From Inquilinus sp052078665 (GTDB lineage Bacteria > Pseudomonadota > Alphaproteobacteria > DSM-16000 > Inquilinaceae), in contig NZ_JBQJIK010000013.1 in NCBI RefSeq assembly GCF_052078665.1, positions 51,794-115,793 of the forward strand: DNA of 64,000 nucleotides. Direction: 5' to 3'. Made by a program: the position numbers and the translations under genes. Below, piece by piece: positions 10,231 to 20,468 of this stretch (position 1 is the stretch's first letter; each line of letters starts with the position of its first letter). Under the pieces are notes generated by a model, which was not told the origin of the DNA, searched no databases, and worked only from the letters and a program-made list of their open reading frames with translations.

Positions 10231-10477
10231 CACGCTTGCCGTCGATGATGTCGTCCAGGGCCGCAAGAAGCTCCGCGCGAACATCGGCGGGTTCCTTGCC
10301 CGAGACATAGACCTGGCGCGGGTCTTCCGCCCGGCGGGTCAGGCGCTCGAAATCCTCGATCGCCATAAGGACCAGCCGGGGCTTGTTCCGCTGAGTGATC
10401 ATGACCGGGTGCCGCAGGGCTTCGGCGATGATGTCGCCTGACCTGCGCGAGAGGTCACTGGTGGAGTAGGACGACAT
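10217..10477 (-). CDS. Phd/YefM-family antitoxin
   Basis: 86-residue antitoxin. The N-terminal half SYSTSDLSRRSGDIIAEALRHPVMITQRNKPRLVLM is the Phd/YefM DNA-binding fold, and the acidic C-terminus (RAELLAALDDIIDGK) is the likely toxin-wrapping tail. ATG at 10477 is preceded by AGGAGA; a further 15 in-frame codons to 10522 cover the promoter and operators and were excluded. It precedes and overlaps the toxin gene. Autorepression is likely because two perfect palindromes overlap its promoter. Confidence 0.85.
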   Translation of the reverse strand: MSSYSTSDLSRRSGDIIAEALRHPVMITQRNKPRLVLMAIEDFERLTRRAEDPRQVYVSGKEPADVRAELLAALDDIIDGKRDGDA

Positions 10478-10495
10478 GGCAGCGATCTCCTGTGA

Positions 10496-10530
10496 TGCTG
10501 TAAAATACAGCAAAAGCAGCATTGCTGCAA
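10496..10530 (-). promoter_or_regulatory. Toxin-antitoxin promoter with two palindromic operators
   Basis: On the minus strand TTGCAG (10530-10525) and TATTTT (10507-10502) form a -35/-10 pair with a 17-base spacer. Two perfect inverted repeats overlap it: TGCTGTA-AAA-TACAGCA at 10496-10512 and GCAGCA-T-TGCTGC at 10516-10528, sharing the half-site TGCTG. This is the usual arrangement for antitoxin autoregulation; binding is inferred. Confidence 0.65.
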
Positions 10531-10598
10531 ATTCCAGAGACGAAAATGCCGCCTCGGATGGCGGCTAATCCAGGGATCGGTGGCAGGGCCGATGGCCC

Positions 10599-10652
10599 GC
10601 AACATTCGTCAGCCGGCGCGGGGGGATGCGGTTTTCGCAGCTTGCGCGCCGG
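10599..10652. repeat. 54-bp imperfect direct repeat, right copy (live cinA 3' end)
   Basis: Partner of 9719-9772. It contains the cinA stop codon (10609-10611) and the codons for the C-terminus AQAAKTASPRAG. The toxin-antitoxin module lies between the two copies. Confidence 0.85.
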
Positions 10653-11127
10653 CCAGCAGCAGCTCCAGCGCCAGCCGCAGCGCCTGGGCCCGGACCGCGG
10701 CCCGGTCGCCGGCGAAGACGCGCTTTTCCGTGCGCGTCGCGGCGCCTTGCCGGGCGAGGCCGAAATGCACCAGCCCGACCGGCTTGCCGGGGGTGGCGCC
10801 GCCCGGCCCGGCGATGCCGGTCACGGCCACGACCAGGCCGACCCGGGCTCGGATCAGCGCCCCCGCGGCCATCGCCGCCGCGACCTCGGCGCTGACCGCG
10901 CCCTTGGCGGCGATCAGCTGCGTCGGCACGCCCAGCAGCTCGGCCTTGGCCGCGTTGGAATAGGTGACGAAGCCGCGCTCGACCACGTCGGAGGAGCCGG
11001 CGATCGCGGTCAGCGCCGCCGCCACCAGCCCGCCGGTGCAGCTTTCCGCCGTCGCCAGCGTCAGCCCGCGGGCCCGGCAGGACTCCAGCACCTGCGTGGC
11101 CAAGGCGAGGTCCGCATCGTCGATCAT
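10609..11127 (-). CDS. CinA C-terminal-domain protein (nicotinamide-nucleotide amidohydrolase family)
   Basis: 172-residue stand-alone CinA_C domain, the PncC type that deamidates nicotinamide mononucleotide in pyridine nucleotide salvage. The motif LTLATAESCTGGLVAAALT near residue 23 and GIAGPGGATPGKPVGLVHF near 105 are diagnostic. The N-terminal CinA/MoCF domain is absent, as in PncC. ATG at 11127 overlaps the pgpA stop by four bases (ATGA), so it is translationally coupled to pgpA and ispDF. Confidence 0.88.
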   Translation of the reverse strand: MIDDADLALATQVLESCRARGLTLATAESCTGGLVAAALTAIAGSSDVVERGFVTYSNAAKAELLGVPTQLIAAKGAVSAEVAAAMAAGALIRARVGLVVAVTGIAGPGGATPGKPVGLVHFGLARQGAATRTEKRVFAGDRAAVRAQALRLALELLLAGAQAAKTASPRAG

Positions 11128-11615
11128 GCCAGCCCTCCCGCCAGCACCGCCGCGCAGACCGCGGCCGTGGCCGCGCCGGCGGCGATGTCGTCCATCATCA
11201 CGCCCCAGCCGCCGCCGAGCTCGCGGTCGAGCCAGGAGATCGGCCAGGGCTTGGCGATGTCGAGCAGCCGGAACAGGCCGAAGGCGAGGGGGTAGAGCCA
11301 CGGCACCCCGGCGACCGGGGCCAGGGCCAGCAGCTGGCCGGCCACCTCGTCGATCACGATCGCGCTCGAATCCGCCTCGCCGCCGCGGCAGACCGCGCCG
11401 GCCGCCCAGACTCCGGCCAGACCGATGACAACCCCCGCGATCGCCACCGCCACTGGCCCGCCGAGCCGCCACAGCAGCCAGGCGAGGGGCAGGGCGGCCA
11501 GCGAGCCCCAGGTGCCGGAGGCCACCCGGATCAGCCCGATCCCGCCCACCGTCGCCAGCAGCGTCGAGGGCTGCCAGAAGGTGCAGCCGGGCGGGAGCGG
11601 CCGGAACGACGGCAT
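11124..11615 (-). CDS. pgpA: Phosphatidylglycerophosphatase A
   Basis: 163-residue integral membrane phosphatase that makes phosphatidylglycerol from its phosphate. GTWGSLAALPLAWLL, VIDEVAGQLLAL and FRLLDIAKPWPISWLDR are the PgpA signature segments; the acidic DExxG and DxxKPWP residues form the active site. Several hydrophobic stretches alternate with these. ATG at 11615 overlaps the ispDF stop (TGATG), and its own stop overlaps the cinA start (ATGA), so ispDF-pgpA-cinA is a tight operon. Confidence 0.92.
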   Translation of the reverse strand: MPSFRPLPPGCTFWQPSTLLATVGGIGLIRVASGTWGSLAALPLAWLLWRLGGPVAVAIAGVVIGLAGVWAAGAVCRGGEADSSAIVIDEVAGQLLALAPVAGVPWLYPLAFGLFRLLDIAKPWPISWLDRELGGGWGVMMDDIAAGAATAAVCAAVLAGGLA

Positions 11616-12763
11616 CAGCGCTCGATCCGCACGCTCGCCGAGGCCTGGGCGGCGATGCCCTCCTCGCGGCCGGTGAAGCCGAGCCGCTCGGTCGTGGTCG
11701 CCTTGACGCTGACCCGCTCGGCGTCGATGCCCAGGATCTCGGCGATCCGCGCCACCATGGCGGCGCGGTGCGGGCCGATCTTCGGCCGCTCGCACAGCAG
11801 CGTCACATCGACATTGAGGATGGTGCCGCGGGCCCGCACCAGATCGGCGGCATGGGCCAGGAAGGCGGCGGAATCGGCGCCGCGCCAGCGTTCGTCCGAG
11901 GGCGGGAAGTGCTGGCCGATGTCGCCGGCGCCGATGGCGCCGAGCAGCGCGTCGGTCAGGGCGTGCAGCCCGACATCGGCGTCGGAATGGCCCTCCAGCT
12001 TGGCGGCGTGGGGGATGCGGATGCCGCACAGGATGACCGCGTCGCCGGTGATCAGGCGGTGCACGTCGAAGCCGGTGCCGGTCCGGATGTCGACGGCGCC
12101 GCCGAGCAGTCGTTCCGCGCGGGTCAGGTCCGCCTCCGTGGTGATCTTGAAGTTGTCGACATGGCCTTCGACCAGGCGCACGGCGATGCCCTGGCGCTCC
12201 GCCACCGCGGCGTCATCGGTCAGCGCCTCGCCGGCGGCGGCGCGGTGGGCGGCCAGCAGGGCCGGGAAGCGGAAGCCCTGCGGCGTCTGCGCCTGCCACA
12301 GCCCGCTGCGGTCGACCGTGCCGGCGGCGATGCCGGAATCGGCCCGCTTGATCGTGTCGACCACCGGCACCGCGGCGATCGCCGCCTCGACGGTGGCCAG
12401 GGCGTGGAGCACGCGGTCGATCGTCGCCCGGTCGACCAGCGGCCGCGCCGCATCATGCACCAGGACGAGATCCGGCGCCCGCGGCGCCAGCCACTCCAAG
12501 GCCGCGCGGACGCTGTCCTGCCGGGTGGCACCGCCGATGACCGGCTCGGGCAGGCCGAGCCCGGCGGTGGCGGCCTCGTAGAGCGGCCGGTGCTCATCGC
12601 GGATCACCACGACGATGTCGTCGAACCGGCCGGTGGCGCGGAACGCCTCGACCGACCGGCGCAGCACCGAGCTGCCGGCCAGCGGGCGGTACTGCTTGGG
12701 CAGGGAACCGCCGAACCGCTCGCCGGTTCCGGCGGCGACGATGACGGCGGCGTGGCGTGGCAT
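11615..12763 (-). CDS. ispDF: Bifunctional IspD/IspF (MEP isoprenoid pathway)
   Basis: 382-residue fusion of 2-C-methyl-D-erythritol 4-phosphate cytidylyltransferase (about residues 1-220; AAGTGERFGGSLPKQYRPL, VHDAARPLVD, TDDAAVAE) with 2-C-methyl-D-erythritol 2,4-cyclodiphosphate synthase (about 225-382; TGFDVHRL, GHSDADVGLHALTDALLGA, KATTTERLGF). The fused form is common in alphaproteobacteria. First gene of the ispDF-pgpA-cinA operon. All key motifs of both domains are present. Confidence 0.95.
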   Translation of the reverse strand: MPRHAAVIVAAGTGERFGGSLPKQYRPLAGSSVLRRSVEAFRATGRFDDIVVVIRDEHRPLYEAATAGLGLPEPVIGGATRQDSVRAALEWLAPRAPDLVLVHDAARPLVDRATIDRVLHALATVEAAIAAVPVVDTIKRADSGIAAGTVDRSGLWQAQTPQGFRFPALLAAHRAAAGEALTDDAAVAERQGIAVRLVEGHVDNFKITTEADLTRAERLLGGAVDIRTGTGFDVHRLITGDAVILCGIRIPHAAKLEGHSDADVGLHALTDALLGAIGAGDIGQHFPPSDERWRGADSAAFLAHAADLVRARGTILNVDVTLLCERPKIGPHRAAMVARIAEILGIDAERVSVKATTTERLGFTGREEGIAAQASASVRIER

Positions 12764-12839
12764 GATCCGCTCGGTCTCCTGGACGAAAGGCGCCGCACGA
12801 TAGGGCGGCGCCTTGGATGAGACAAGCGGAAGGCGGGCT

Positions 12840-13835
12840 CTACTGCGGGATCAGCTCGACCCGGCGGTTCTTGGCCCGGTCCTCGTCGCTGTCGTTCGGC
12901 GCCACTGGCGCCAGCGGGCCGACGCCCGCCGGGTTCAGCCGGCCGGCGGCCACGCCGTACTGCTTCACCAGCGCCGCCACCACCGCCGCGGCGCGGGCCC
13001 GCGACAGGGTCATGTTGGTCTCCGTGCCGCCGACATTGTCGGTGTGGCCGACGACATGGATCTTCAGCGCCGGGTCGTCCTTCAGGAACTGCGCCACCTG
13101 GTCCAGCGCCGGCTTGGATTCCGGCTTCAGCTCGGACTTGGCGAAGTCGAAATAGATGCCGTAGAGCGCGATGTGCCCCTGCGCCGACAGACCCCTCCCG
13201 ATCTCGGCGGCCGTCACCGTCACCATCTTGTCCTGCAGCGTGCCGGATTCGATGACGTCGAGCTGGACGATGGCCTGGCCCTTCTCGACCTCGACCTGCG
13301 GCGTGTAGCCGTCCTCGAATTCGGTGACGTAGAGGGCGATGCTGACGGTGGCGCCGTCCTTGCTCAGCTCGGCGGTCAGGAGATGCGCCGCCTCCGGGCT
13401 GTAGCCGAACAGCTGGGTCCCGATCCCGTCGAAGATGGCGTCCTGGCGCCGGCCGATCGCGCCGCCATCGGCCTTGAACAGCACCGTGTAGCCTTTGGCC
13501 GCCAGCTCGTTCTGGTAGTTCTCGAACACGTCGTCGGAGGAAATGCCGGCCGGAACCGTATAGCTGAGGCGGGTCAGGGCGCCGCTGGCCTGCTTCGAGG
13601 CGGCGAACACCGGCTTGTTGTCGGAGTCGACGTCGTCGGCGGGGCCGAGCGGCAGGGTGTAGTGGGTGAATTTCTGGGTCTTGTAGACCACGATCGACGA
13701 ACCGTCGAAGCGCTTGATCCCCGGATAGTCCTTCGCCCCCGGGACGTCGGCGGCGAAGGCCGGCGCCGCCACCGCGGCGGCCAGCGCGAACGCCAGCACG
13801 GCGATGCGACCGATCGTCCCGATCATCGAGTTCAT
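12840..13835 (-). CDS. OmpA-family outer membrane / periplasmic protein
   Basis: 331 residues from the chosen ATG at 13835, which has GGAG a few bases upstream; an ATG at 13850 and a GTG at 13859 are alternatives. A signal peptide (IAVLAFALAAAVAAPAFA) is followed by an uncharacterised alpha/beta region of about 190 residues. The C-terminal OmpA/Pal peptidoglycan-binding domain has YFDFAKSELKPES, HVVGHTDNVGG and the closing NRRVELIPQ. It probably anchors the envelope to peptidoglycan. No beta-barrel domain is evident. Confidence 0.85.
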   Translation of the reverse strand: MNSMIGTIGRIAVLAFALAAAVAAPAFAADVPGAKDYPGIKRFDGSSIVVYKTQKFTHYTLPLGPADDVDSDNKPVFAASKQASGALTRLSYTVPAGISSDDVFENYQNELAAKGYTVLFKADGGAIGRRQDAIFDGIGTQLFGYSPEAAHLLTAELSKDGATVSIALYVTEFEDGYTPQVEVEKGQAIVQLDVIESGTLQDKMVTVTAAEIGRGLSAQGHIALYGIYFDFAKSELKPESKPALDQVAQFLKDDPALKIHVVGHTDNVGGTETNMTLSRARAAAVVAALVKQYGVAAGRLNPAGVGPLAPVAPNDSDEDRAKNRRVELIPQ

Positions 13836-14094
13836 AGGATTCTGCTCCATACTTGCCACCGGCCCGCAAGCTCGATGACATCATGCTCCAATCGCGGCCG
13901 TACTTCCGGCAGAGAAAGCGTCAATGCCCGTCCCCGACCTTCGGCCGGCTCTCATGTAGCGCGCGTCGCAAGGAACTTCTTCCCCCTCAGACTAGGGGGG
14001 CGGATGTCATTTCTGCTCATTGGTTAGGCAAAAGTTTCATTGGACAAAATTTAGGCGATGGGTTGATCTGACATTTGTAACCTTCTCGCCGCAC

Positions 14095-15227
14095 ATGCCG
14101 AACCTGAAACCCATTCCTGCCGCCGCGGCCGAGCCGCAACCGGATCCCTTCGCGCTTCTGGCCTCGCTGCCGGTGGCGGTGCTGGCGGTCGGCCGCGACC
14201 GGGTGATCCGCTTCGTCAACCTGGCCGCGCAGCAACTGCTCGACGCCAGCGAATCCGCCCTGCTGGGCCAGGACCTGACCGGCTTCGTGCCGGGCGACAG
14301 CCCGCTCTTCGCCCTGATCGAGCAGGCGATCCAGCAGGACCGCAGCGTCGGCGATTACGGCATGCTGCTGGAAAGCCCGCGGATCGGACGCCGCACCGTC
14401 TCGGTGACGGTCGCGCCGCTGGTCGACCCGCCGGATCTCGCCGTGCTCAGCCTGTTCGAGGAATCGGTGGCGCGGCGGATCGACACCCAGCTGAACCGCC
14501 GCCATGCCGCCCGGTCGATGACCGCCATGGCCGCGATGCTGGCGCATGAGATCAAGAACCCGCTCTCCGGCATCCGCGGCGCCGCCCAACTGCTGGAGCA
14601 GACGGTCGGCGACGAGGACCGGGCGCTGACCCGGCTGATCTGCGAGGAGACCGACCGCATCGTCCGGCTGGTCGACCGCATGGACGCCTTCTCCGACCCC
14701 AGCCCGCTGAACCGCGACCCGGTCAACATCCACGAGGTGCTGGAGCGGGCGCGCCGGGTGGCGCAGACCGGCTTCGGCCGCCATGTCCGCTTCATCGAGC
14801 GCTACGACCCGTCGCTGCCGCCGGTGTCGGGGCACTTTGACCAGCTTGTCCAGGTCTTCCTGAACCTGATCAAGAACGCGGTCGAGGCGGTGGCGGAAGA
14901 CGGCGAGATCGTCCTGACCACCGCCTATCAGCGCGGCGTGGCGATCGCGGTGCAGGGCACCAGCCAGCGGCTGAACCTGCCGCTGATGGTGGCGATCCAG
15001 GACAACGGCCCGGGCATCCCGGACGACCTGAAGGACCATCTGTTCGACCCCTTCGTCACCACCAAGGCGGAAGGCTCCGGCCTTGGCCTGTCGCTGGTGG
15101 CCAAGATCATCGGCGACCATGGCGGGCTGATCGGCTTCGAGAGCGAGCCGCGCCGCACGGTGTTCAAGATTTCCCTGCCGATCCACGCCGAACCGGTGGC
15201 GCACGGCGAAGACAACGGAAGCGAAGC

Positions 15228-15231
<4 letters not shown>
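14095..15231 (+). CDS. ntrB: Nitrogen regulation sensor histidine kinase NtrB
   Basis: 378-residue cytosolic kinase without membrane segments. A PAS domain at about residues 15-125 (ALLASLPVAVLAVGRDRVIRFVN) precedes the dimerisation/phosphotransfer helix with H151 in AHEIKNPLSGIRGAAQLLE, then the HATPase domain with N-box (FLNLIKNAVEAV) and G-boxes (DNGPGIP, GSGLGLSLV). NtrB responds to PII-family signalling and phosphorylates NtrC. ATG at 14095 is chosen; the frame is open to 14020 but the added sequence is not conserved. Its stop overlaps ntrC (ATGA). Confidence 0.95.
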
Positions 15232-16682
<1,451 letters not shown>

Positions 16683-16687
16683 GACGC

Positions 16688-19045
16688 TTGACCGTAGCGC
16701 CTGCAGAACCGCCGATGACAACCAACGCCGCGAGCCCGACCTCTCTCTGGCGGCAGCTGTACCAATGGGCGGCCCGGGTCGGGCTGGAGAACAAGCTGGC
16801 GGTGGTGCTGATCTTCGCCGCCGTCGCATCCGGCATCGCGACCTATACCGCGCTCAGCAGCAACTCGCTGTTTGGCAAGGACGCCGACCGGGTGTCGCTG
16901 CTGCTGGTGCTCGACCTGACCATCCTGCTGATGCTCGGGGCGATCGTGGCGCGGCGGCTGGTCCAGATCTGGGCGGCGCGGCGCCGCGGCTCGGCCGGGT
17001 CGCGCCTGCATGTCCGTCTGGTGGCGCTGTTCGCCGTGGTGGCGGTGGCGCCCGCCATCCTGGTCGCGATCTTCTCCGCCGTGATCTTCAACATCGGCGT
17101 CCAGACCTGGTTCTCCGAACGGGTCTCGACCGCGATCAACGAATCGCTCTCGGTCGCCCAGGTCTATCTCGAGGAGAACCAGAAGAGCATCCGCTACGCC
17201 GCGCAGAGCATCGCCTACACCGTCGAGCGGGCCTACGCCCAGTATCCGGAGTTCATCTCCGGCAACCGGTCCGCCCTGGTCGGCATCCTCAGCAGCATGA
17301 CCTCGACCTACGGCATCCCGGACATCCGGATCATCGACCGCAAGGGCCAGGTCGTCGCGGAATCGGCCTTCGCCAAGGGGCTGAAGCTGGAGATGGTCGG
17401 CCAGGAGCATTTCGAGCGGGCGATGTCCTCCGACACCACGGGCTACGGCCCGGTCGAGCTGATCGTCGACAGCGAGAGCGACCGGGTGCGGGCGCTGGTG
17501 CGGCTGAACGGCTTTCCCTTCGAGGCCTTCCTCCTGATCGGCAAGCAGGTCGACCCGGAGGCGCTGGCCTATGTCGAGCAGACCAAGGGCGCCGTCGCCG
17601 ACTACCGGGCGCTGGAGGGGCGGCGGTCGCAGCTGCAGCTGATCTTCACCGCGATCTACGTCACGGTCGCGGTGCTGCTGCTGATGGCCGCGGTCTGGAT
17701 CGGCCTGGTCTTCGCCGACACGCTGGTGCGGCCGCTGCGCGAGCTGATCATGGCGTCGGAGCGGGTGCGGGCGGGCGACCTGTCATACCGGGTCCAGGGC
17801 AGCGACAGCACCGACGAGCTCGGCAGCCTGGCCCGCTCCTTCAACCGCATGACCAACCAGCTGGAAAGCCAGCGCCGCGAGCTGATCGAGGCCAACCGCC
17901 AGCTCGACCAGCGCCGGCAGTTCACCGAGACTGTGCTGTCCGGCGTCTCGGCCGGCGTGCTCGGCCTCGACCAGGACGGCCGGGTCCATCTGCCGAACCG
18001 CTCCGCCACCGACCTGCTCGGCCGCTCGGTCGATGAGCTGGTCGGCCATCCCCTGGAGGCGGCGGTGCCGGAGATGGCCGATCTGATCGAGAACGCCCGC
18101 AGCCGCCAGGGCCGGGTGGTCGAGGGCCAGGTGAAGATCCGCCGCCATGGCGAGCTGCGCACCCTCCTGGCCCGCATCGCCGCGGAACGGCTGGACGGCG
18201 AGATTCAGGGCTTCGTCGTCACCTTCGACGACGTCACCGAGCTGCTCTCGGCCCAGCGCAAGGCGGCCTGGGCCGACGTGGCCCGCCGGATCGCGCATGA
18301 GATCAAGAACCCGCTGACCCCGATCCAGCTCTCGGCCGAACGGCTGAAGCGCAAATACCTCAAGCAGATAACGGACGATCCGCAGACCTTCATCACCTGC
18401 ACCGAGACGATCGTCCGGCAGGTCGGCGACATCGGCCGGATGGTCGACGAGTTCTCGGCCTTCGCCCGCATGCCGACGCCGGTGATGAAGACGATCGACC
18501 TGTCGGAGACCTGCCAGCAGGCGATGTTCCTGCAGCGCAACGCCCATGCCAAGATCGGCTTCGCCTTCAGCCAGCCCGACGACCGCCCCCTGGTGCCGTG
18601 CGATTCCCGGCAGCTGTCCCAGGCCGTCACCAACCTGCTGCAGAATGCCGCGGACGCGATCGAGGGCCGCATCGCCGAGGGCCGCGACCTGCCCAAGGGG
18701 CAGGTGCGGATGGTGCTGGACTATGCCGACGGCGAGGCCTGGATCACGGTCGAGGACAACGGCAAGGGCCTGCCTACGGTCGACCGCGACCGGCTGACCG
18801 AACCCTATGTCACCACCCGCACGAAGGGCACCGGATTGGGTCTCGCCATCGTCAAGAAAATCATGGAGGATCACGGCGGCCGGCTGGTCCTCGAGGACCG
18901 CCCGGGCGGTGGGGCCCGGGTGAGCCTCGTCTTTCCGTTGGAACAGGCGGGCGTGCCGGCCGTTCCAACCGGCGACGAGCCGGATGCATCGACCGATCGG
19001 GTGACAGCTGCGGGCTCCAAGGACGCGGTGGGCCATGGCGCATGA
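16688..19045 (+). CDS. ntrY: Membrane sensor histidine kinase NtrY
   Basis: Up to 785 residues. Three hydrophobic segments in the first 130 residues, a large extracytoplasmic region, another membrane helix near residue 325 (IYVTVAVLLLMAAVWIGLV), then HAMP, PAS, HisKA with H in ARRIAHEIKNPLTPIQLS, and HATPase (QNAADAIEG, DNGKGLP, GTGLGLAIV). The family pairs with NtrX in nitrogen and redox control. The start is uncertain: TTG at 16688 or ATG at 16715, neither with a convincing ribosome site. The 3' end overlaps ntrX by 11 bases. Confidence 0.94.
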   Translation: MTVAPAEPPMTTNAASPTSLWRQLYQWAARVGLENKLAVVLIFAAVASGIATYTALSSNSLFGKDADRVSLLLVLDLTILLMLGAIVARRLVQIWAARRRGSAGSRLHVRLVALFAVVAVAPAILVAIFSAVIFNIGVQTWFSERVSTAINESLSVAQVYLEENQKSIRYAAQSIAYTVERAYAQYPEFISGNRSALVGILSSMTSTYGIPDIRIIDRKGQVVAESAFAKGLKLEMVGQEHFERAMSSDTTGYGPVELIVDSESDRVRALVRLNGFPFEAFLLIGKQVDPEALAYVEQTKGAVADYRALEGRRSQLQLIFTAIYVTVAVLLLMAAVWIGLVFADTLVRPLRELIMASERVRAGDLSYRVQGSDSTDELGSLARSFNRMTNQLESQRRELIEANRQLDQRRQFTETVLSGVSAGVLGLDQDGRVHLPNRSATDLLGRSVDELVGHPLEAAVPEMADLIENARSRQGRVVEGQVKIRRHGELRTLLARIAAERLDGEIQGFVVTFDDVTELLSAQRKAAWADVARRIAHEIKNPLTPIQLSAERLKRKYLKQITDDPQTFITCTETIVRQVGDIGRMVDEFSAFARMPTPVMKTIDLSETCQQAMFLQRNAHAKIGFAFSQPDDRPLVPCDSRQLSQAVTNLLQNAADAIEGRIAEGRDLPKGQVRMVLDYADGEAWITVEDNGKGLPTVDRDRLTEPYVTTRTKGTGLGLAIVKKIMEDHGGRLVLEDRPGGGARVSLVFPLEQAGVPAVPTGDEPDASTDRVTAAGSKDAVGHGA

Positions 19046-20438
19046 CATTCTCGTCGTCGACGACGAGGCGGATATTCGGATGCTCATCTCGGGCATCCTG
19101 GACGATGAAGGCTATACGACGCGGGAAGCCGGCGACACGACGCAGGCGCAGCACGAGCTTGCCGCCCGTCAGCCCAGCCTGGTGATCCTCGACGTCTGGC
19201 TGCAGGGCAGCCCGATCGACGGGCTCGAGCTGCTCGATATCATCCGGCGCGACCATCCCGGCGTGCCGGTGCTGATGATCAGCGGCCACGGCAACATCGA
19301 GACCGCGGTCACCGCCATCAAGCACGGCGCCTACGACTTCATCGAGAAGCCGTTCAAGTCGGATCGGCTGCTGCTGATGGTCGAGCGCGCCATCGAGGCG
19401 GCGCGGCTGCGGCGCGAGAATGCCGAGCTGCGGCTCCGCGCCGGCACCGAGGTCGAGCTGGTCGGCGCGTCGCCGATGATCGGCCAGTTGACCCAGCAGG
19501 TCGAGCGCGTGGCGCCGACCGGCAGCCGGGTGCTGATCACCGGCCCCGCCGGCGTCGGCAAGGAGGTGGTGGCCCGCCAGCTGCACGCCTTGTCCAAGCG
19601 CGCCGAGGGCCCGTTCATCGCGCTGAACTGCGCCGCGATGCATCCGGACCGGCTGGAGGAGGAGCTGTTCGGCGTCGAGGTCATGGTCGACGGCGCCATC
19701 ACCACGCGCAAGGTCGGCACCTTCGAGCAGGCGCATGGCGGCACGCTGCTGCTGGACGAGGTGGCGGACATGCCGCTCGCCACCCAGGGCAAGATCGTCC
19801 GGGTGCTGCAGGAGCAGACCTTCGTCCGCGTCGGCGGCGCCACCAAGGTCGAGGTCGACGTCCGGGTGATCGCCTCCTCGAACAAGGACCTGCCGAGCGA
19901 GATCGCCGAGGGCCGGTTCCGCGAGGATCTGTACTACCGGCTCAACGTCGTGCCGATCGCGGTGCCGCCGCTGGCCAGCCGGCGTGAGGACATCCCGCTG
20001 CTGGCCCGCCATTTCATGCAGCGCGCAGCCGACGGCCAGGGGCTGATGCCGCGCCAGGTCGGCGAGGACGCGATGGCGGCGCTGCAGGCCTATAGCTGGC
20101 CGGGCAATGTCCGGCAGCTGCGCAACGTCGTCGAATGGCTGCTGATCATGGCGGCGGGCGACAACAGCATGCCGATCCATGCCGACATGCTGCCGCCGGA
20201 GATCGGCGCCATCGCCCCGGCGGTGCTGCGCGGCGACCGCGGCAGCGAGATCATGGGCCTGCCACTGCGCGACGCGCGCGAGCTGTTCGAGCGCGAGTAC
20301 CTGATCGCCCAGGTCACCCGCTTCGGCGGCAACATCAGCCGCACCGCCGAGTTCATCGGCATGGAGCGCTCGGCCCTGCATCGCAAGATGAAGAGCCTGG
20401 GCGTGCACGGCGCCGGCGACCGCAAGCTGGTCGACTGA
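19035..20438 (+). CDS. ntrX: Response regulator NtrX (GAFTGA-less)
   Basis: 467 residues: receiver (D53 in VILDVWLQG), AAA+ domain and Fis-type C-terminus (NISRTAEFIGMERSALHRKMKSLGV). The AAA+ Walker A is GPAGVGKE. Where NtrC has EKGAFTGALS this protein reads VEVMVDGAITTRKV, so the sigma-54-contacting GAFTGA loop is absent. NtrX proteins of alphaproteobacteria are known to lack this loop and are thought to work with sigma-70-type polymerase or as repressors. It overlaps ntrY by 11 bases. Confidence 0.95.
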   Translation: MAHDILVVDDEADIRMLISGILDDEGYTTREAGDTTQAQHELAARQPSLVILDVWLQGSPIDGLELLDIIRRDHPGVPVLMISGHGNIETAVTAIKHGAYDFIEKPFKSDRLLLMVERAIEAARLRRENAELRLRAGTEVELVGASPMIGQLTQQVERVAPTGSRVLITGPAGVGKEVVARQLHALSKRAEGPFIALNCAAMHPDRLEEELFGVEVMVDGAITTRKVGTFEQAHGGTLLLDEVADMPLATQGKIVRVLQEQTFVRVGGATKVEVDVRVIASSNKDLPSEIAEGRFREDLYYRLNVVPIAVPPLASRREDIPLLARHFMQRAADGQGLMPRQVGEDAMAALQAYSWPGNVRQLRNVVEWLLIMAAGDNSMPIHADMLPPEIGAIAPAVLRGDRGSEIMGLPLRDARELFEREYLIAQVTRFGGNISRTAEFIGMERSALHRKMKSLGVHGAGDRKLVD

Positions 20439-20468
20439 CGGCCGCAGAGGAACGGGAGACATCGGGGA

